The notes beneath the pieces were generated by a model. It saw nothing but the letters and a program-made list of their open reading frames with translations. It had not been told where the DNA came from and ran no database searches. A program made the translations under genes and the position numbers. From Myxococcus landrumus (GTDB lineage Bacteria > Myxococcota > Myxococcia > Myxococcales > Myxococcaceae), in the NCBI RefSeq assembly GCF_017301635.1, contig NZ_CP071091.1:6956001-7020000 (forward strand): a stretch of DNA of 64,000 nucleotides. The letters run 5' to 3'. Shown here in pieces: positions 35,601 through 43,277 of this stretch (position 1 is the stretch's first letter; each line of letters opens with the position of its first letter).

Positions 35601-36274
35601 AAGGACAATCACCGGCGGGGGAGGTCCGCGCCGCGCGCGTGGCCCTGAAGGACGCACTGGCCCGGATCCCCGACCTGCCGCAGCCCTGGATGAACCTGGG
35701 CGCCGCGCTCCAGGCGGAGGCCGCGTGGACGGTGAAGCAAGGCCGCGCACCGGGCCCCGTGCTGGAGGAGTCCCTGAAGTCCCTGCGCCGCGCGCTGGAG
35801 CTCAACCCCAAGCAGGCACAGGCGTGGCGGGTCCTGGGAGAAGCGCTGGCCGTCCAGGCCCTCGCGAAGGCGCGCGCAGGTCAGGCTCCGGACCAGGACT
35901 TCACGGAGGCGGATCAGGCCCTGAGTCGTGCCGTGGCGCTGGAGCCCTCGCAGCCCGAGCACCTCGTGGCCCAGGCGCGCGTGTGCCTGGCGTGGGGACA
36001 GTGGCTCGGGATGCCAGGAGGACAGCCGGTGGTGGCGAGAGGGGGGGCGCTCGCGGACAAGGCCTTGTCCCTGCGTGCCAGGTGGCCTCGCGCCCAGGCG
36101 CTTCGCGCGGGGCTGATGCTGGCGCTGACTCCACCCGACGCACAGGGAGCGCCCGCACCGCGACGCGAGGCACGGGAGGTGTTGGCCCGCGCCTTGGCGG
36201 ACAACCCGCATCTGCTGCGTGAATGGGAGCGCTGGCTTCCGGCCGCGAGCGGAGCCGCCGAAGTCACCCGGTAA
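32615..36274 (+). CDS. Ser/Thr protein kinase with TPR sensor region, 1219 aa
   Basis: ATG 32615 follows a perfect GGAGGAAG. A short N-terminal helical region (about 1-60) precedes a kinase domain at about 115-390: LGQGGMGRVF, VALKFVRG, LIHRDIKPSNIL, VMDFGLAR, GTPHYMSPEQARG, RADVYSLGATLYALLTG. One membrane segment follows (AVAVGTGALVVVSLAVGQSVLA). The remaining roughly 740 residues are helical tetratricopeptide-like repeats (AYEKGVAINPKLPPLHNGLG, LKSLRRALELNPKQAQAWRVLGEAL), presumably periplasmic and involved in binding. All catalytic residues are present. This kinase-TM-TPR layout is common in myxobacteria. It is divergent from the lectin gene (246 bp between). Confidence 0.93.
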   Translation: MSEQDEVELRHALAEGLLSREECDALREEAARLGRRPLELLKERGRLSEDTHASLLRLMLREEDTRGPVAPVTVDTGRQAPGKDATLSLEMGLAQVSPPPPVEVPAFPVSDWEHYSPIRFLGQGGMGRVFLARDNRLHRQVALKFVRGDEPELVRRFVLEARAQARVAHPRVCEVYEVGEVQGRAYIAMRHVEGQPLHALVETLSVEQKARVLREAAEGVHAAHRAGLIHRDIKPSNILVERSAEGALSPFVMDFGLARDWKEGVTATGTVLGTPHYMSPEQARGEVARLDRRADVYSLGATLYALLTGTPPIPGQNGLEVLGNIGTVEPRPPRALDRDIPVDLEAITLKCLEKERSARYGSARELAEDLGRFLDGEPVLARTGPGYRARKWLRKHRRAVAVGTGALVVVSLAVGQSVLARREVSQREALARRFTEQVERIEAQARYSGTSPLHDTRRDREALGARMRELGTAMRDAGPMGQTSGHYALGRGYLALDDDARARMHLEAAWEAGATEPRVAYSLALALAHLYQQARLEAERQQPAATRRDRLRKAVQRYGEPARDFLRKSEGAEVPAPEYVAALLAFLEDRPEEALAKLDALGSRLPWFHEAPLLRGDILLARGASRWNTGNREGALADFDAGRRAYARAADIGRSVSAVYRALADLEGWVLQVALYGQGDVPSQYARGVEATSKALVLAPDDAKAHEQEAGFHRRLAEHLARQGGDVEPLLEKALGAARRSVELRPDRARGQHELAMVHWQRARLRQEKGLDALDSLREAAAAFERIPEEARDYDVHADMGQVFRVWADQEEGRGRDSLPYRAKAIGAHVSAMSMDRSKPAAWINLGIEYLALSSNPRAEDPSGDLDRAAAALESAQAINPDHVVPWFYAGEVHLARAARHRDAGADPRPALTSALTAYEKGVAINPKLPPLHNGLGTVWFERAKDEWERGADPSPSLREALKAFDAAIALAPAQGFGQNNVGEVHAWRASLRVLEGQSPAGEVRAARVALKDALARIPDLPQPWMNLGAALQAEAAWTVKQGRAPGPVLEESLKSLRRALELNPKQAQAWRVLGEALAVQALAKARAGQAPDQDFTEADQALSRAVALEPSQPEHLVAQARVCLAWGQWLGMPGGQPVVARGGALADKALSLRARWPRAQALRAGLMLALTPPDAQGAPAPRREAREVLARALADNPHLLREWERWLPAASGAAEVTR

Positions 36275-36305
36275 CCCGCCCGCCTGAAGCCAGGCTCCCG
36301 TGGGC

Positions 36306-36851
36306 TCAGCGCGTGCTGCTGGGGTCGGGGTCCTTGACCACGATGTCCAGGTTGCCTCGAATCGTCTGGTCGGGGGAGAGGGCGTTCTGGCATCCCTCGG
36401 AGCAGCCGCCGTTGTGCTGATTGCAGACGCTCAGGTTGTACTCGCCCGGGGTGAGGGAGGGGACCGTCCAGGTGGAGCCGCTGCTCAGGGACGAACGCAC
36501 CCCTGAGCCTCCATCCTCGGTGCCACCGACGCTGCTCAGGTCGATGCAGAGCGTCTCGCTCATCTCCGAGCTGATGAACAACTGCTGCCCCGAGCACATG
36601 CTCCAGCCGTGCGAGTTGCAGCCAGGGCTGAACCGCTTCTTTCCCGCGTCGCTGGGGTTCACCGCGATGTCCAGGCAGTTCGTTCCGCCGTCATCCGGAC
36701 ACGGGTCCGCAGCGCATCCACAATCGTCATCACCCGCCTGAACCTTGTGACTCTGGAGCGCCTGGGCCTCCGGACTCACGGGCGTCCGTGCCGCGCATGC
36801 CCACCAGCCCGCGACAGACAACACGCTCGCGACTGCAATCGCCTTCCTCAT
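36306..36851 (-). CDS. Secreted cysteine-rich protein, 181 aa
   Basis: No family recognised. The N-terminus MRKAIAVASVLSVAGWWACAA is a signal peptide; the Cys at about residue 19 could be lipidated, but the preceding residues are not a standard lipobox. The mature protein is rich in Cys, Asp and Gly (DDDCGCAADPCPDDGG, NSHGWSMCSGQQLF, CNQHNGGCSEGCQNAL), suggesting several disulfide bonds outside the cytoplasm. It converges with the large kinase gene and lies just upstream of no other gene on its strand within 100 bp. Confidence 0.7.
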   Translation of the reverse strand: MRKAIAVASVLSVAGWWACAARTPVSPEAQALQSHKVQAGDDDCGCAADPCPDDGGTNCLDIAVNPSDAGKKRFSPGCNSHGWSMCSGQQLFISSEMSETLCIDLSSVGGTEDGGSGVRSSLSSGSTWTVPSLTPGEYNLSVCNQHNGGCSEGCQNALSPDQTIRGNLDIVVKDPDPSSTR

Positions 36852-36957
36852 GTTTCACCTTCCCTGTGACACGGATTGACGCGTGTCCACGTGAGCATGT
36901 GTCATGCCATGAGGCCGCGAGCGGAGCACTCACCCGCTCGCGCTCATGGGACGCGCG

Positions 36958-38592
36958 TCACTCCGCGCGAGGCGTGAGGCCCAGCTCCTTCAAGCGCCGG
37001 CCCAGGGCTCGCCGGGACACCTCGAGCCCGCGCGCCATCGCGTCCAAATCGCCACCGTGCGCCTCGAAGGCGCGGGTGATTTCCTCCGAGCTCAAGTCCC
37101 CCGCGGTGCGCAGGTTCGGACTCTTGTCGATGAGGTCGTAGAGCGAGGGGCGCGGAATGCCCAGGGCCTCGGCGGTGGCCTTCAAGTCCCACGCGTGCTC
37201 CCGCAGCGCCGCGAGCAGCTCCTGCTCCGTCACCTGGGAGGCCTTGCGGCGCGGTGCCGTGCGCGCCTCCTGGGGCGCATCGGCGTGGCCTTCGAGGAGG
37301 GCCTCGGCGGCCACCGCCGCGCCGGGCATGGCCGCGGCGGCGAGCTCCAGCTCATGCTCCAGCCGTGGCTCGGCCTGGAGGCTCGCCTGTCCTCGGCTCC
37401 CGATGACGAGCTGCCGCGCGAGGTTGCGCAGCTGCCGGATGTTGCCCGGCCACTGGAAGCGCACCAGCCGTGTCGCGAGCGCCGCGGGCAGCCAGGGCTG
37501 CGCGTAGGCGTCCTCGTTGTCCAGCCGGTGCGCCTCGCCCAGCGCCGCCAGCTCCTCGCGGGCGAAGTGGAAGAACAGGCGCCCCAGGTCCTCGCGCCGC
37601 TCACGCAGCGGAGGCACGTGGAGGTCGTAGCCCGCGAGCCGGTGCAGCAGCGGCGCCTTGAAGCGCCCGTCGCGGATGCGTTCATCCAGGTCCGCGTCCG
37701 TCGCGGCGAGCAGCCGCACATCTACGGCGATGGGCGTGGAGCCTCCGACGGGGTACAGCTCGCCCGTCTCCAGCACCCGCAGGAGCATCACCTGCACCTC
37801 GGGCGGGGCCTCGCCCACTTCATCCAGGAAGAGGGTGCCTCCGTGCGCGGCGCGGAAGAAGCCCTCGCGGCCCTGCGTCGCGCCCGTGTACGCGCCCTTC
37901 TGCGTCCCGAACAGCTCGGCGGCGGCGAGCTCCTTGGGAATCGCGCCCAGGTTGACGGAGAGGAAGCGGCCCGAGCGCCGCCGGCTGCGCTGGTGGATGG
38001 CCTGGGCCACGCGCTCCTTGCCCGTGCCGGTCTCGCCTCGGATGAGCACGGGCACGTCCAGGTCCGCCACGCGCTCGATGTGGCGGCGCAGGCGGCGGAC
38101 ACCGGTGCTCTCCCCCACCATGCCCAGCGCATCGGCCGTGGGGGCATCGTCCGTTGCCTCCACGGGGTGGAGCAGCAGCACCACGCGCTGGCCCAACTCC
38201 AGGGGGACCCCCGCGGCCAGCTCGCTCGCGGACAGCTCCCACGTGCCCTCCAGTGTGGAGCCGGCGATGGCCACCTGGGTGCCCCCGTCCTGGCTCGTCA
38301 GCCTCACGCTCCCAGGGCGTGAGCCCGGGGAGAACACCAGCGGCTTGCGGCTGATGAACGGGTCATTCAGCGGCTGTCCCTGTGCAGTGCCGGGCCGGTG
38401 GAAGTCCGGCCCGTTGCGGGACAGCGCCACCTCCCGTCCCGCCGCGAGCGCATCCAGCCGCAGCCGTTCGCCGACGCGCCGGGGGACGGGGTGGGAGATG
38501 ACGGTGAGGGCCGGGACGAGGTGTGGCCCCTTCGGGCCGCCGCCCCGCTCCGGCACGGCGGCGGTGGACACATCGGCGAGCGTGGGGGACAT
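36958..38592 (-). CDS. Sigma54-dependent activator with FHA domain and two Fis-type HTH motifs
   Basis: 544 residues from ATG 38592 (ATG 38661 would add a 23-residue low-complexity tail). An N-terminal FHA-like domain (about 35-140, with LSRNGPDFHRPG and DPFISRKPLVF) binds phosphothreonine in known relatives. The AAA+ sigma54-interaction domain follows: Walker A GETGTGKERVAQ, the sigma54-contact loop GAYTGA, Walker B GTLFLDEVGE, and FQWPGNIRQLRNLAR. The C-terminus has two Fis-like helix-turn-helix units (LKATAEALGIPRPSLYDLI and LDAMARGLEVSRRALGRRL). FHA activators in myxobacteria answer to Ser/Thr kinases, and the large kinase gene lies next door, so a link is plausible but unproven. Confidence 0.92.
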   Translation of the reverse strand: MSPTLADVSTAAVPERGGGPKGPHLVPALTVISHPVPRRVGERLRLDALAAGREVALSRNGPDFHRPGTAQGQPLNDPFISRKPLVFSPGSRPGSVRLTSQDGGTQVAIAGSTLEGTWELSASELAAGVPLELGQRVVLLLHPVEATDDAPTADALGMVGESTGVRRLRRHIERVADLDVPVLIRGETGTGKERVAQAIHQRSRRRSGRFLSVNLGAIPKELAAAELFGTQKGAYTGATQGREGFFRAAHGGTLFLDEVGEAPPEVQVMLLRVLETGELYPVGGSTPIAVDVRLLAATDADLDERIRDGRFKAPLLHRLAGYDLHVPPLRERREDLGRLFFHFAREELAALGEAHRLDNEDAYAQPWLPAALATRLVRFQWPGNIRQLRNLARQLVIGSRGQASLQAEPRLEHELELAAAAMPGAAVAAEALLEGHADAPQEARTAPRRKASQVTEQELLAALREHAWDLKATAEALGIPRPSLYDLIDKSPNLRTAGDLSSEEITRAFEAHGGDLDAMARGLEVSRRALGRRLKELGLTPRAE

Positions 38593-38665
38593 GGTGGACC
38601 TGGGCCTGGAGACTCTAGCCCAGCCGTGAGCGAGCAGCGCGGACCCGGCACTCACCGGCATGTCC

Positions 38666-39058
38666 TCACCCGCTGATGAACCAGGAGGCGGAGAGGTTCC
38701 ACCCGCTCAGCGAGCCGCTCTCCTGCGCGCTGAGCCCCGGGGTCGTCTGCCAGTTGATGCTGTTGGGGCCGACGGAGGGGATGGTCCAGGTGAGGGTGAA
38801 GGTCGCGTTGCCCGCCGAGGCGGACTGATAGACGACGTAGCCCGAGGAGGGGTTGCTGAAGTCCCCGGGGCTGGCGAACTGCCCGGACTGGCCCGGGGTG
38901 ATGGTGGCCGGAGGCGGGCGGGTCCACTGCATCCCGCTGGCCGACTTCACGAGCACCAGGTTGCCCTGGGTCTGGTTGACGAGTGTCGCCGTCAGGCTCT
39001 CCGTCGTCTGGGGAGAGGCTTGCGGCTGCGCGGGCTTGTCGATGGTCACTTCAGGCAT
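38666..39058 (-). CDS. Possible aegerolysin-like beta-sandwich protein, 130 aa
   Basis: 130 residues, no signal peptide, Ser/Thr/Gly-rich and strand-rich. The block GYVVYQSASAGNATFTLTWT followed by IPSVGPNSINWQTTPG resembles the aegerolysin pattern, in which a strand pair precedes a CPWG/GxN motif; LVNQTQGNLVLVKSASGMQW also fits the start of that fold. Aegerolysins bind specific membrane lipids and can act with a pore-forming partner. The match is by eye and weak, and no MACPF-type partner gene is present nearby. It lies 73 bp upstream of the sigma54 activator gene on the same strand. Confidence 0.45.
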   Translation of the reverse strand: MPEVTIDKPAQPQASPQTTESLTATLVNQTQGNLVLVKSASGMQWTRPPPATITPGQSGQFASPGDFSNPSSGYVVYQSASAGNATFTLTWTIPSVGPNSINWQTTPGLSAQESGSLSGWNLSASWFISG

Positions 39059-39265
39059 GGCGCACTCCTGCGAGCGCGGCGCTGTCTTGGCCGCGTCCGG
39101 GGCTGGATTGCCCTGGGTGCCCGTCCGTCAGTGCAGTGGGTGTGCCGGGCGCATGCGGCCCGAGGTGCCCTGGGCGCGCCTCACGAGGGGCGCTTCCGAC
39201 AGGGCTTCCGACGTGTCGGGCCGAACGCTCCGACACGCCGGAATGCTCCCTGGGAGACTTGGGGA

Positions 39266-39547
39266 CTACTTCTTGCGCTTCTTGCCACCGGAGGCGGGGA
39301 CCACGGCCGGAGCGGCGGCGGCCTGCTCCGCGGCGACCTTCAGCTCGTCGCGCTCCTTCGACACGTTGGCCAGCTCCCCCTCCAGCTCGGACACCTTGGT
39401 CTTCAGCGCCTCGTTCTCCGCGCGCAGCGACTCGGCGTCCTTGCGCAGCACGTTCGACTCGGCGCGCGCGCGGTTCAGCTCGCGCGAGCCACCGCAACCG
39501 ACCAGGGGAACCACCGCCAGCATCGCCACGGCCATCCATGCCTTCAT
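39266..39547 (-). CDS. Small coiled-coil lipoprotein, 93 aa
   Basis: Start ATG 39547 gives a lipoprotein signal MKAWMAVAMLAVVPLVGC (lipobox LVGC). The mature part is a continuous heptad coiled coil of about 45 residues (RARAESNVLRKDAESLRAEN, ALKTKVSELEGELANVSKER) followed by an Ala/Pro stretch and a basic end GGKKRKK. The shape is like Lpp or other outer-membrane coiled-coil lipoproteins; the basic tail could contact peptidoglycan. No named family. An upstream in-frame ATG at 39715 would hide the signal peptide and is not credible. Confidence 0.75.
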   Translation of the reverse strand: MKAWMAVAMLAVVPLVGCGGSRELNRARAESNVLRKDAESLRAENEALKTKVSELEGELANVSKERDELKVAAEQAAAAPAVVPASGGKKRKK

Positions 39548-39742
39548 GTGAGCCTGCTCCTGTGTGCCCCACGGCCCATGGGCCCGGGGACCTGAGTCAT
39601 CCGGTAGTGAGGAGGGCGCGCCCCGGGGGGAGGCGGACCCGTCCGACCGGCATCGAGCCGGCGAGCCTAGGCATGGAGCCGCCACGAGAGGAAGCCACGC
39701 GGGAGTCGGGTCCATCCGTGCTCGGGCTGGAGTGTTTGCATC

Positions 39743-40495
39743 TCAAAGCGCATCCCCGGGGGCGCACCGCTCGTGAATCCAGACGCGCTCCACGCCCCAG
39801 GTGAAGAGGAGCGAGTGCTGGGAGAGGAGGGTGAAGCCCGGGCCCTCCACGGGGCGGGTGACGGTGAGGACGCGGGTGCCGGGGCGGCAGGTGCGCAGCC
39901 GCTCGACGATGCGCTCCCGCGTCTCGGGGGACAGCGCGGTCCAGTTGATGAAGACGTGGGTGGCGTCGCCCAGGTCGGCCTGGGTGGCGTCTCCCTGGCG
40001 AAGCTCCGCGCCCGCCCGGTTCACCAGCCCCGAGGCGAGCGTCACGTGCCGCTCCAGCAGCTCGATGCCCAGGGCCTGGGCGCCCAGCCAGCGCGCGGCG
40101 AGGAGCACTCGGCCCCGGCCCGCGCCCAGGTCCACCAGTCGGGACGCGGAGGTGAGGCCCGACTTCTTGAAGAGCCACACGGCGGTGTGGATGGGCGTCT
40201 CCCCGTAGATGAGTTCGCGGAAGTGTTGGCCGCTGGCGTGGAGGACGCGGACCACGTCGAAGGAGCGACGCGCGCGGTAGGGGGAGGCGAGCGCTTCCCG
40301 CAGCCAGAGGCTCAGGTAGGGCGGGACGAGGCGCGGGCGGAGGACGAGCACCAGCAGGTCCCCCAGCCGGGTGATGACCTCCAGCAGCACGCTCCAGACG
40401 CGCACGGCCACCATCTGGGGGAGGGGCATGTCGAAGTCGGGGACCGACGTATCGAGCGCTGTCCTCCTGGGGGGCGTGGGGGAGTCCTCGGACAT
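39743..40495 (-). CDS. SAM-dependent methyltransferase-like protein
   Basis: 250 residues from ATG 40495. After an N-terminal region with two hydrophobic helices (VAVRVWSVLLEVITRLGDLLVLVL), a class I methyltransferase fold begins: LVDLGAGRGRVLLAARWLG is motif I, LGIELLERHVTLA the motif II acidic strand, ELRQGDATQADL motif III, and THVFINWTALSPETRERI motif IV. The pattern, with an amphipathic N-terminus, suggests a membrane-associated enzyme of unknown substrate. It starts about 60 bp downstream of the DJ-1/PfpI gene on the same strand. Confidence 0.82.
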   Translation of the reverse strand: MSEDSPTPPRRTALDTSVPDFDMPLPQMVAVRVWSVLLEVITRLGDLLVLVLRPRLVPPYLSLWLREALASPYRARRSFDVVRVLHASGQHFRELIYGETPIHTAVWLFKKSGLTSASRLVDLGAGRGRVLLAARWLGAQALGIELLERHVTLASGLVNRAGAELRQGDATQADLGDATHVFINWTALSPETRERIVERLRTCRPGTRVLTVTRPVEGPGFTLLSQHSLLFTWGVERVWIHERCAPGDAL

Positions 40496-40556
40496 GGTGG
40501 GGCGGGGACAGCCGCCGGGGCCCACTTCGGCGGGAGCGGGCCCTGGCGTCAAGACG

Positions 40557-41120
40557 TCAGGCCGCGGGGGCCTTGGCGCGCAGCAGCTTCATGAACTCGC
40601 GCATCCACGCGGGGTGGTCCGGCCAGGCGCGGGCGGAGACCATGTTCCCGTCGAGGACGGCGGCGGAGTCGATGAACTCCGCGCCCGCGCCCTGGACGTC
40701 GAGCTTCAGCGCGGGATAGGCGGCGCTCTTGCGGCCCTTGAGGACTCCGGCGGCGGTGAGCAGCAGCGGGCCGTGGCAGATGTGGGCCACGGGGCGGTTC
40801 TGCTCGAAGAAGTACCGGACGATGCGCTGACAGTCGGCGTTGTTGCGGAGGTACTCGGGGGCGCGGCCACCGGGGATGACCAGGGCGACGTAGTCGGCGG
40901 GCTTCACCTCGGAGAAGGCCAGGTCCGCCTGCCACGTGTAGCCGGGCTTCTCCGTGTACGTGTCGAAGCCGTCCACGAAGTCGTGCACCACGAACTGGAG
41001 CTTCTTCTTCGACGGGGCGGCGAGGTGGACCTCGTAGCCCTCCTCCAGCAGCCGCTGGTACGGGTACATCACCTCCAGGGACTCCGCCGCGTCACCAGCC
41101 AGAATCAGGACCTTGGCCAT
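40557..41120 (-). CDS. DJ-1/PfpI family protein
   Basis: 187 residues from ATG 41120 (MAKVLILAGDAAESLE). Class I glutamine-amidotransferase-like fold of the DJ-1/PfpI family: the Glu of the triad near VMYPYQRLLEEG, the nucleophile elbow HICHGPLLLTAAGVL with the reactive Cys followed by His, and VIPGGRAPEYLRNN. Members include proteases, chaperone/deglycase-like proteins and hydratases, so the exact activity is open. No signal peptide. It is divergent from the FAD-oxidase gene, 227 bp apart. Confidence 0.9.
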   Translation of the reverse strand: MAKVLILAGDAAESLEVMYPYQRLLEEGYEVHLAAPSKKKLQFVVHDFVDGFDTYTEKPGYTWQADLAFSEVKPADYVALVIPGGRAPEYLRNNADCQRIVRYFFEQNRPVAHICHGPLLLTAAGVLKGRKSAAYPALKLDVQGAGAEFIDSAAVLDGNMVSARAWPDHPAWMREFMKLLRAKAPAA

Positions 41121-41347
41121 GCCAGTCGCCTCCGATGGGTTCGCACCGAACAGCGCGCGCATCCTCGTGAGGGGTTCGACTCCGCGTCAATCAGGTAGGC
41201 TTGCCCTCATGGTTGCCAGGAGAACACTTGGGGCTGGCGTCCGCGCCCTCGTGTCGCTCCCGTGCGCTTTCTCGTCGAGCGGGTGGCGGTGTCGGGTAGT
41301 GGGGCCATGCACCGGGTGAGGCTCGGGCCGGTGGGAGAGCACTCGTC

Positions 41348-42718
41348 ATGAATACGGCGCTGTTGCGAGAGCTGGCGGCGGTACTTCCCCCGGAGGCGCT
41401 CGTCACCGACGCGGACGTGCTGGAGGCGCACCGCCGCGACCAGGCCGAGTGGGCGCCGTCGGGGCAGCCCGTGGTCCTCGTTCGCGCGACGTGCACGGAC
41501 GACGTGCGTGCGGTGCTGCGGGTCGCCTCCGCGCGGAAGGTGCCGGTGGTGCCTCGGGGCGCGGGCTCCGGGCTGTCCGGTGGGGCGAACGCGACGGATG
41601 GCTGCATCGTGCTGTCGCTGATGCGGATGAACCGGGTGTTGGAGGTGGACTCCCGAGGTTTGCTCGCCGTGGTTCAACCTGGGGTGTTGAACGCGGAGGT
41701 GAAGGCCGCGGCGGCGGAGAAGGGCCTCTGGTACGCGCCGGACCCGGCGAGCTGGGAGTTCTCCAGTCTGGGCGGCAACCTGGCGACGAACGCGGGGGGC
41801 CTGTGCTGCGTGAAGTACGGCGTCACCGGGGACGCGGTGCTGGGGCTGGAGGTGGTGCTGGCGGATGGCTCCGTGGTGCGCACGGGCGGGCGCACGGTGA
41901 AGAACGTCGCGGGCTATGACCTGACGCGGCTGTTCGTCGGCTCGGAGGGCACGTTGGGCGTCATCACCGAGGCGACGCTGAAGCTGCGCCCCAAGCCTCC
42001 TCGAGCGACGACGCTGGTGGCCACCTTCCCCACGTTGTCGGGCGCGGGCCTCGCCGTGACGGACATCATGGCGCGCACGCGTCCCTCCCTGTTGGAGCTG
42101 ATGGACCGGGCCACGTGCCGGGCGGTGGAGGCGTACAAGCCGCTGGGCCTGGACGTGGAGGCCGCGGCCTTCCTGCTGGCGCGCTCCGATGCGGGGGGTG
42201 ACCAGGGCGTGGTGGAAATCGAGGCGATGGCGCGCTGCTGCGAAGCGGCGGGCGCCACCTTCGTCACCCACTCCGAGGACGAAGCGGAGGGGGAGCTGCT
42301 CCTCACCGCGCGAAGGCTGGCCTTCCCCGCGCTGGAGCGGCAGGGGGCGACGCTGCTGGACGACGTGGGCGTGCCGCTGTCGCGAATCCCAGAGCTGCTC
42401 GCCGCCGTCGAGGACATCGCCGCGCGGCGCGAGGTCCTGGTGGGCACCTTCGGCCACGCGGGCGACGGCAACATGCACCCCACCGTCGTCTTCGACAGGA
42501 AGGATCCGGCGGCGCTGGCGAGGGCCCGCGCGGCGTTCGACGACATCCTGGAGGCGGCGCTGGCGCTGGGGGGCACCATCACCGGGGAGCACGGGGTGGG
42601 GGTGCTGAAGCAACCCTTCCTGGGGCGGCAGCTGGGCGAGGAGGCGATGCGGCTGCACCGGCGCATCAAGGGGGCGATGGACCCCCTGGGCATCCTCAAT
42701 CCGGGCAAGGTCTGCTGA
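41348..42718 (+). CDS. FAD-linked oxidase, GlcD type
   Basis: 456 residues. FAD-binding (PCMH) domain at about 40-220 with PRGAGSGLSGGAN, the diphosphate loop, and LGGNLATNAGGLCCVKYG; a C-terminal GlcD-type oxidase domain ends with GTFGHAGDGNMHP, TGEHGVGVLKQPFL and MDPLGILNPGKVC. This is the lactate/glycolate dehydrogenase-like family of 2-hydroxyacid oxidases. The electron acceptor and substrate are not evident; partner subunits glcE and glcF are not next to it. ATG 41348 is preceded by a GGGAGAG purine run. Confidence 0.92.
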   Translation: MNTALLRELAAVLPPEALVTDADVLEAHRRDQAEWAPSGQPVVLVRATCTDDVRAVLRVASARKVPVVPRGAGSGLSGGANATDGCIVLSLMRMNRVLEVDSRGLLAVVQPGVLNAEVKAAAAEKGLWYAPDPASWEFSSLGGNLATNAGGLCCVKYGVTGDAVLGLEVVLADGSVVRTGGRTVKNVAGYDLTRLFVGSEGTLGVITEATLKLRPKPPRATTLVATFPTLSGAGLAVTDIMARTRPSLLELMDRATCRAVEAYKPLGLDVEAAAFLLARSDAGGDQGVVEIEAMARCCEAAGATFVTHSEDEAEGELLLTARRLAFPALERQGATLLDDVGVPLSRIPELLAAVEDIAARREVLVGTFGHAGDGNMHPTVVFDRKDPAALARARAAFDDILEAALALGGTITGEHGVGVLKQPFLGRQLGEEAMRLHRRIKGAMDPLGILNPGKVC

Positions 42719-42875
42719 ATATTCTCGCGGAAGACTCCAGTTGTTCCGCCAGCTTGCGAGGCACGTCGATTATTTTAATCGGCGATGTCGAGACCTCGCG
42801 CGTGGCTCCGACATCCCGATGAACGCGCACCCAATCCCGGGGCGCGGGTGACCCAAGAGACGAGAGAGCCACCCC

Positions 42876-43277
42876 ATGAAGATGAAATACATGCTGATGA
42901 TGAACTCCCCCCGCGAGGGAGCCGGCTCCATCATTCACTGGCCGAAGGAAGACATCCATGCGCACATCAAGTTCATGGTGGGCTTCGCGAAGAAGCTGAG
43001 CGGGACGGGGGAGCTGCTGGTGGCCGAGGGGTTGGCGTTCCCGGACCAGGCGAAGCGGGTTCGCGCGGGCGCGGACGGCAAGCCCATCACCGATGGCGTC
43101 TTCCCGGAGTCGAAGGAGTTCCTCGCGGGCTACTGGATTGTCGAAGTGGACAGCCCGGAGCGGGCCTATGACATCGCCGCGGAGGCGTCCGCCGCGCCCG
43201 GGCGAGGGGGCGTTCCGCTCAACATGGCGATTGAAGTGCGGCAGGTGATGAGTGGTCCGCCGCCCGACATGATGTGA
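42876..43277 (+). CDS. YCII-related (DGPF) protein
   Basis: 133 residues in the YCII/DGPF family: KYMLMMNSPRE at the start, FMVGFAKKLSGTGELLVAEGLAFPDQAKRVRAG, then DGVFPESKEFLAGYWIVEVDSPERAYDIAAEASAAPG with the family's W-[IV] core. ATG 42876. The stop overlaps the start of the sigma factor gene (TGATG), giving translational coupling. YCII proteins next to sigma factors of this class are a recurring pair and are thought to be part of the same regulatory unit; the chemistry is unknown. Confidence 0.9.
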   Translation: MKMKYMLMMNSPREGAGSIIHWPKEDIHAHIKFMVGFAKKLSGTGELLVAEGLAFPDQAKRVRAGADGKPITDGVFPESKEFLAGYWIVEVDSPERAYDIAAEASAAPGRGGVPLNMAIEVRQVMSGPPPDMM

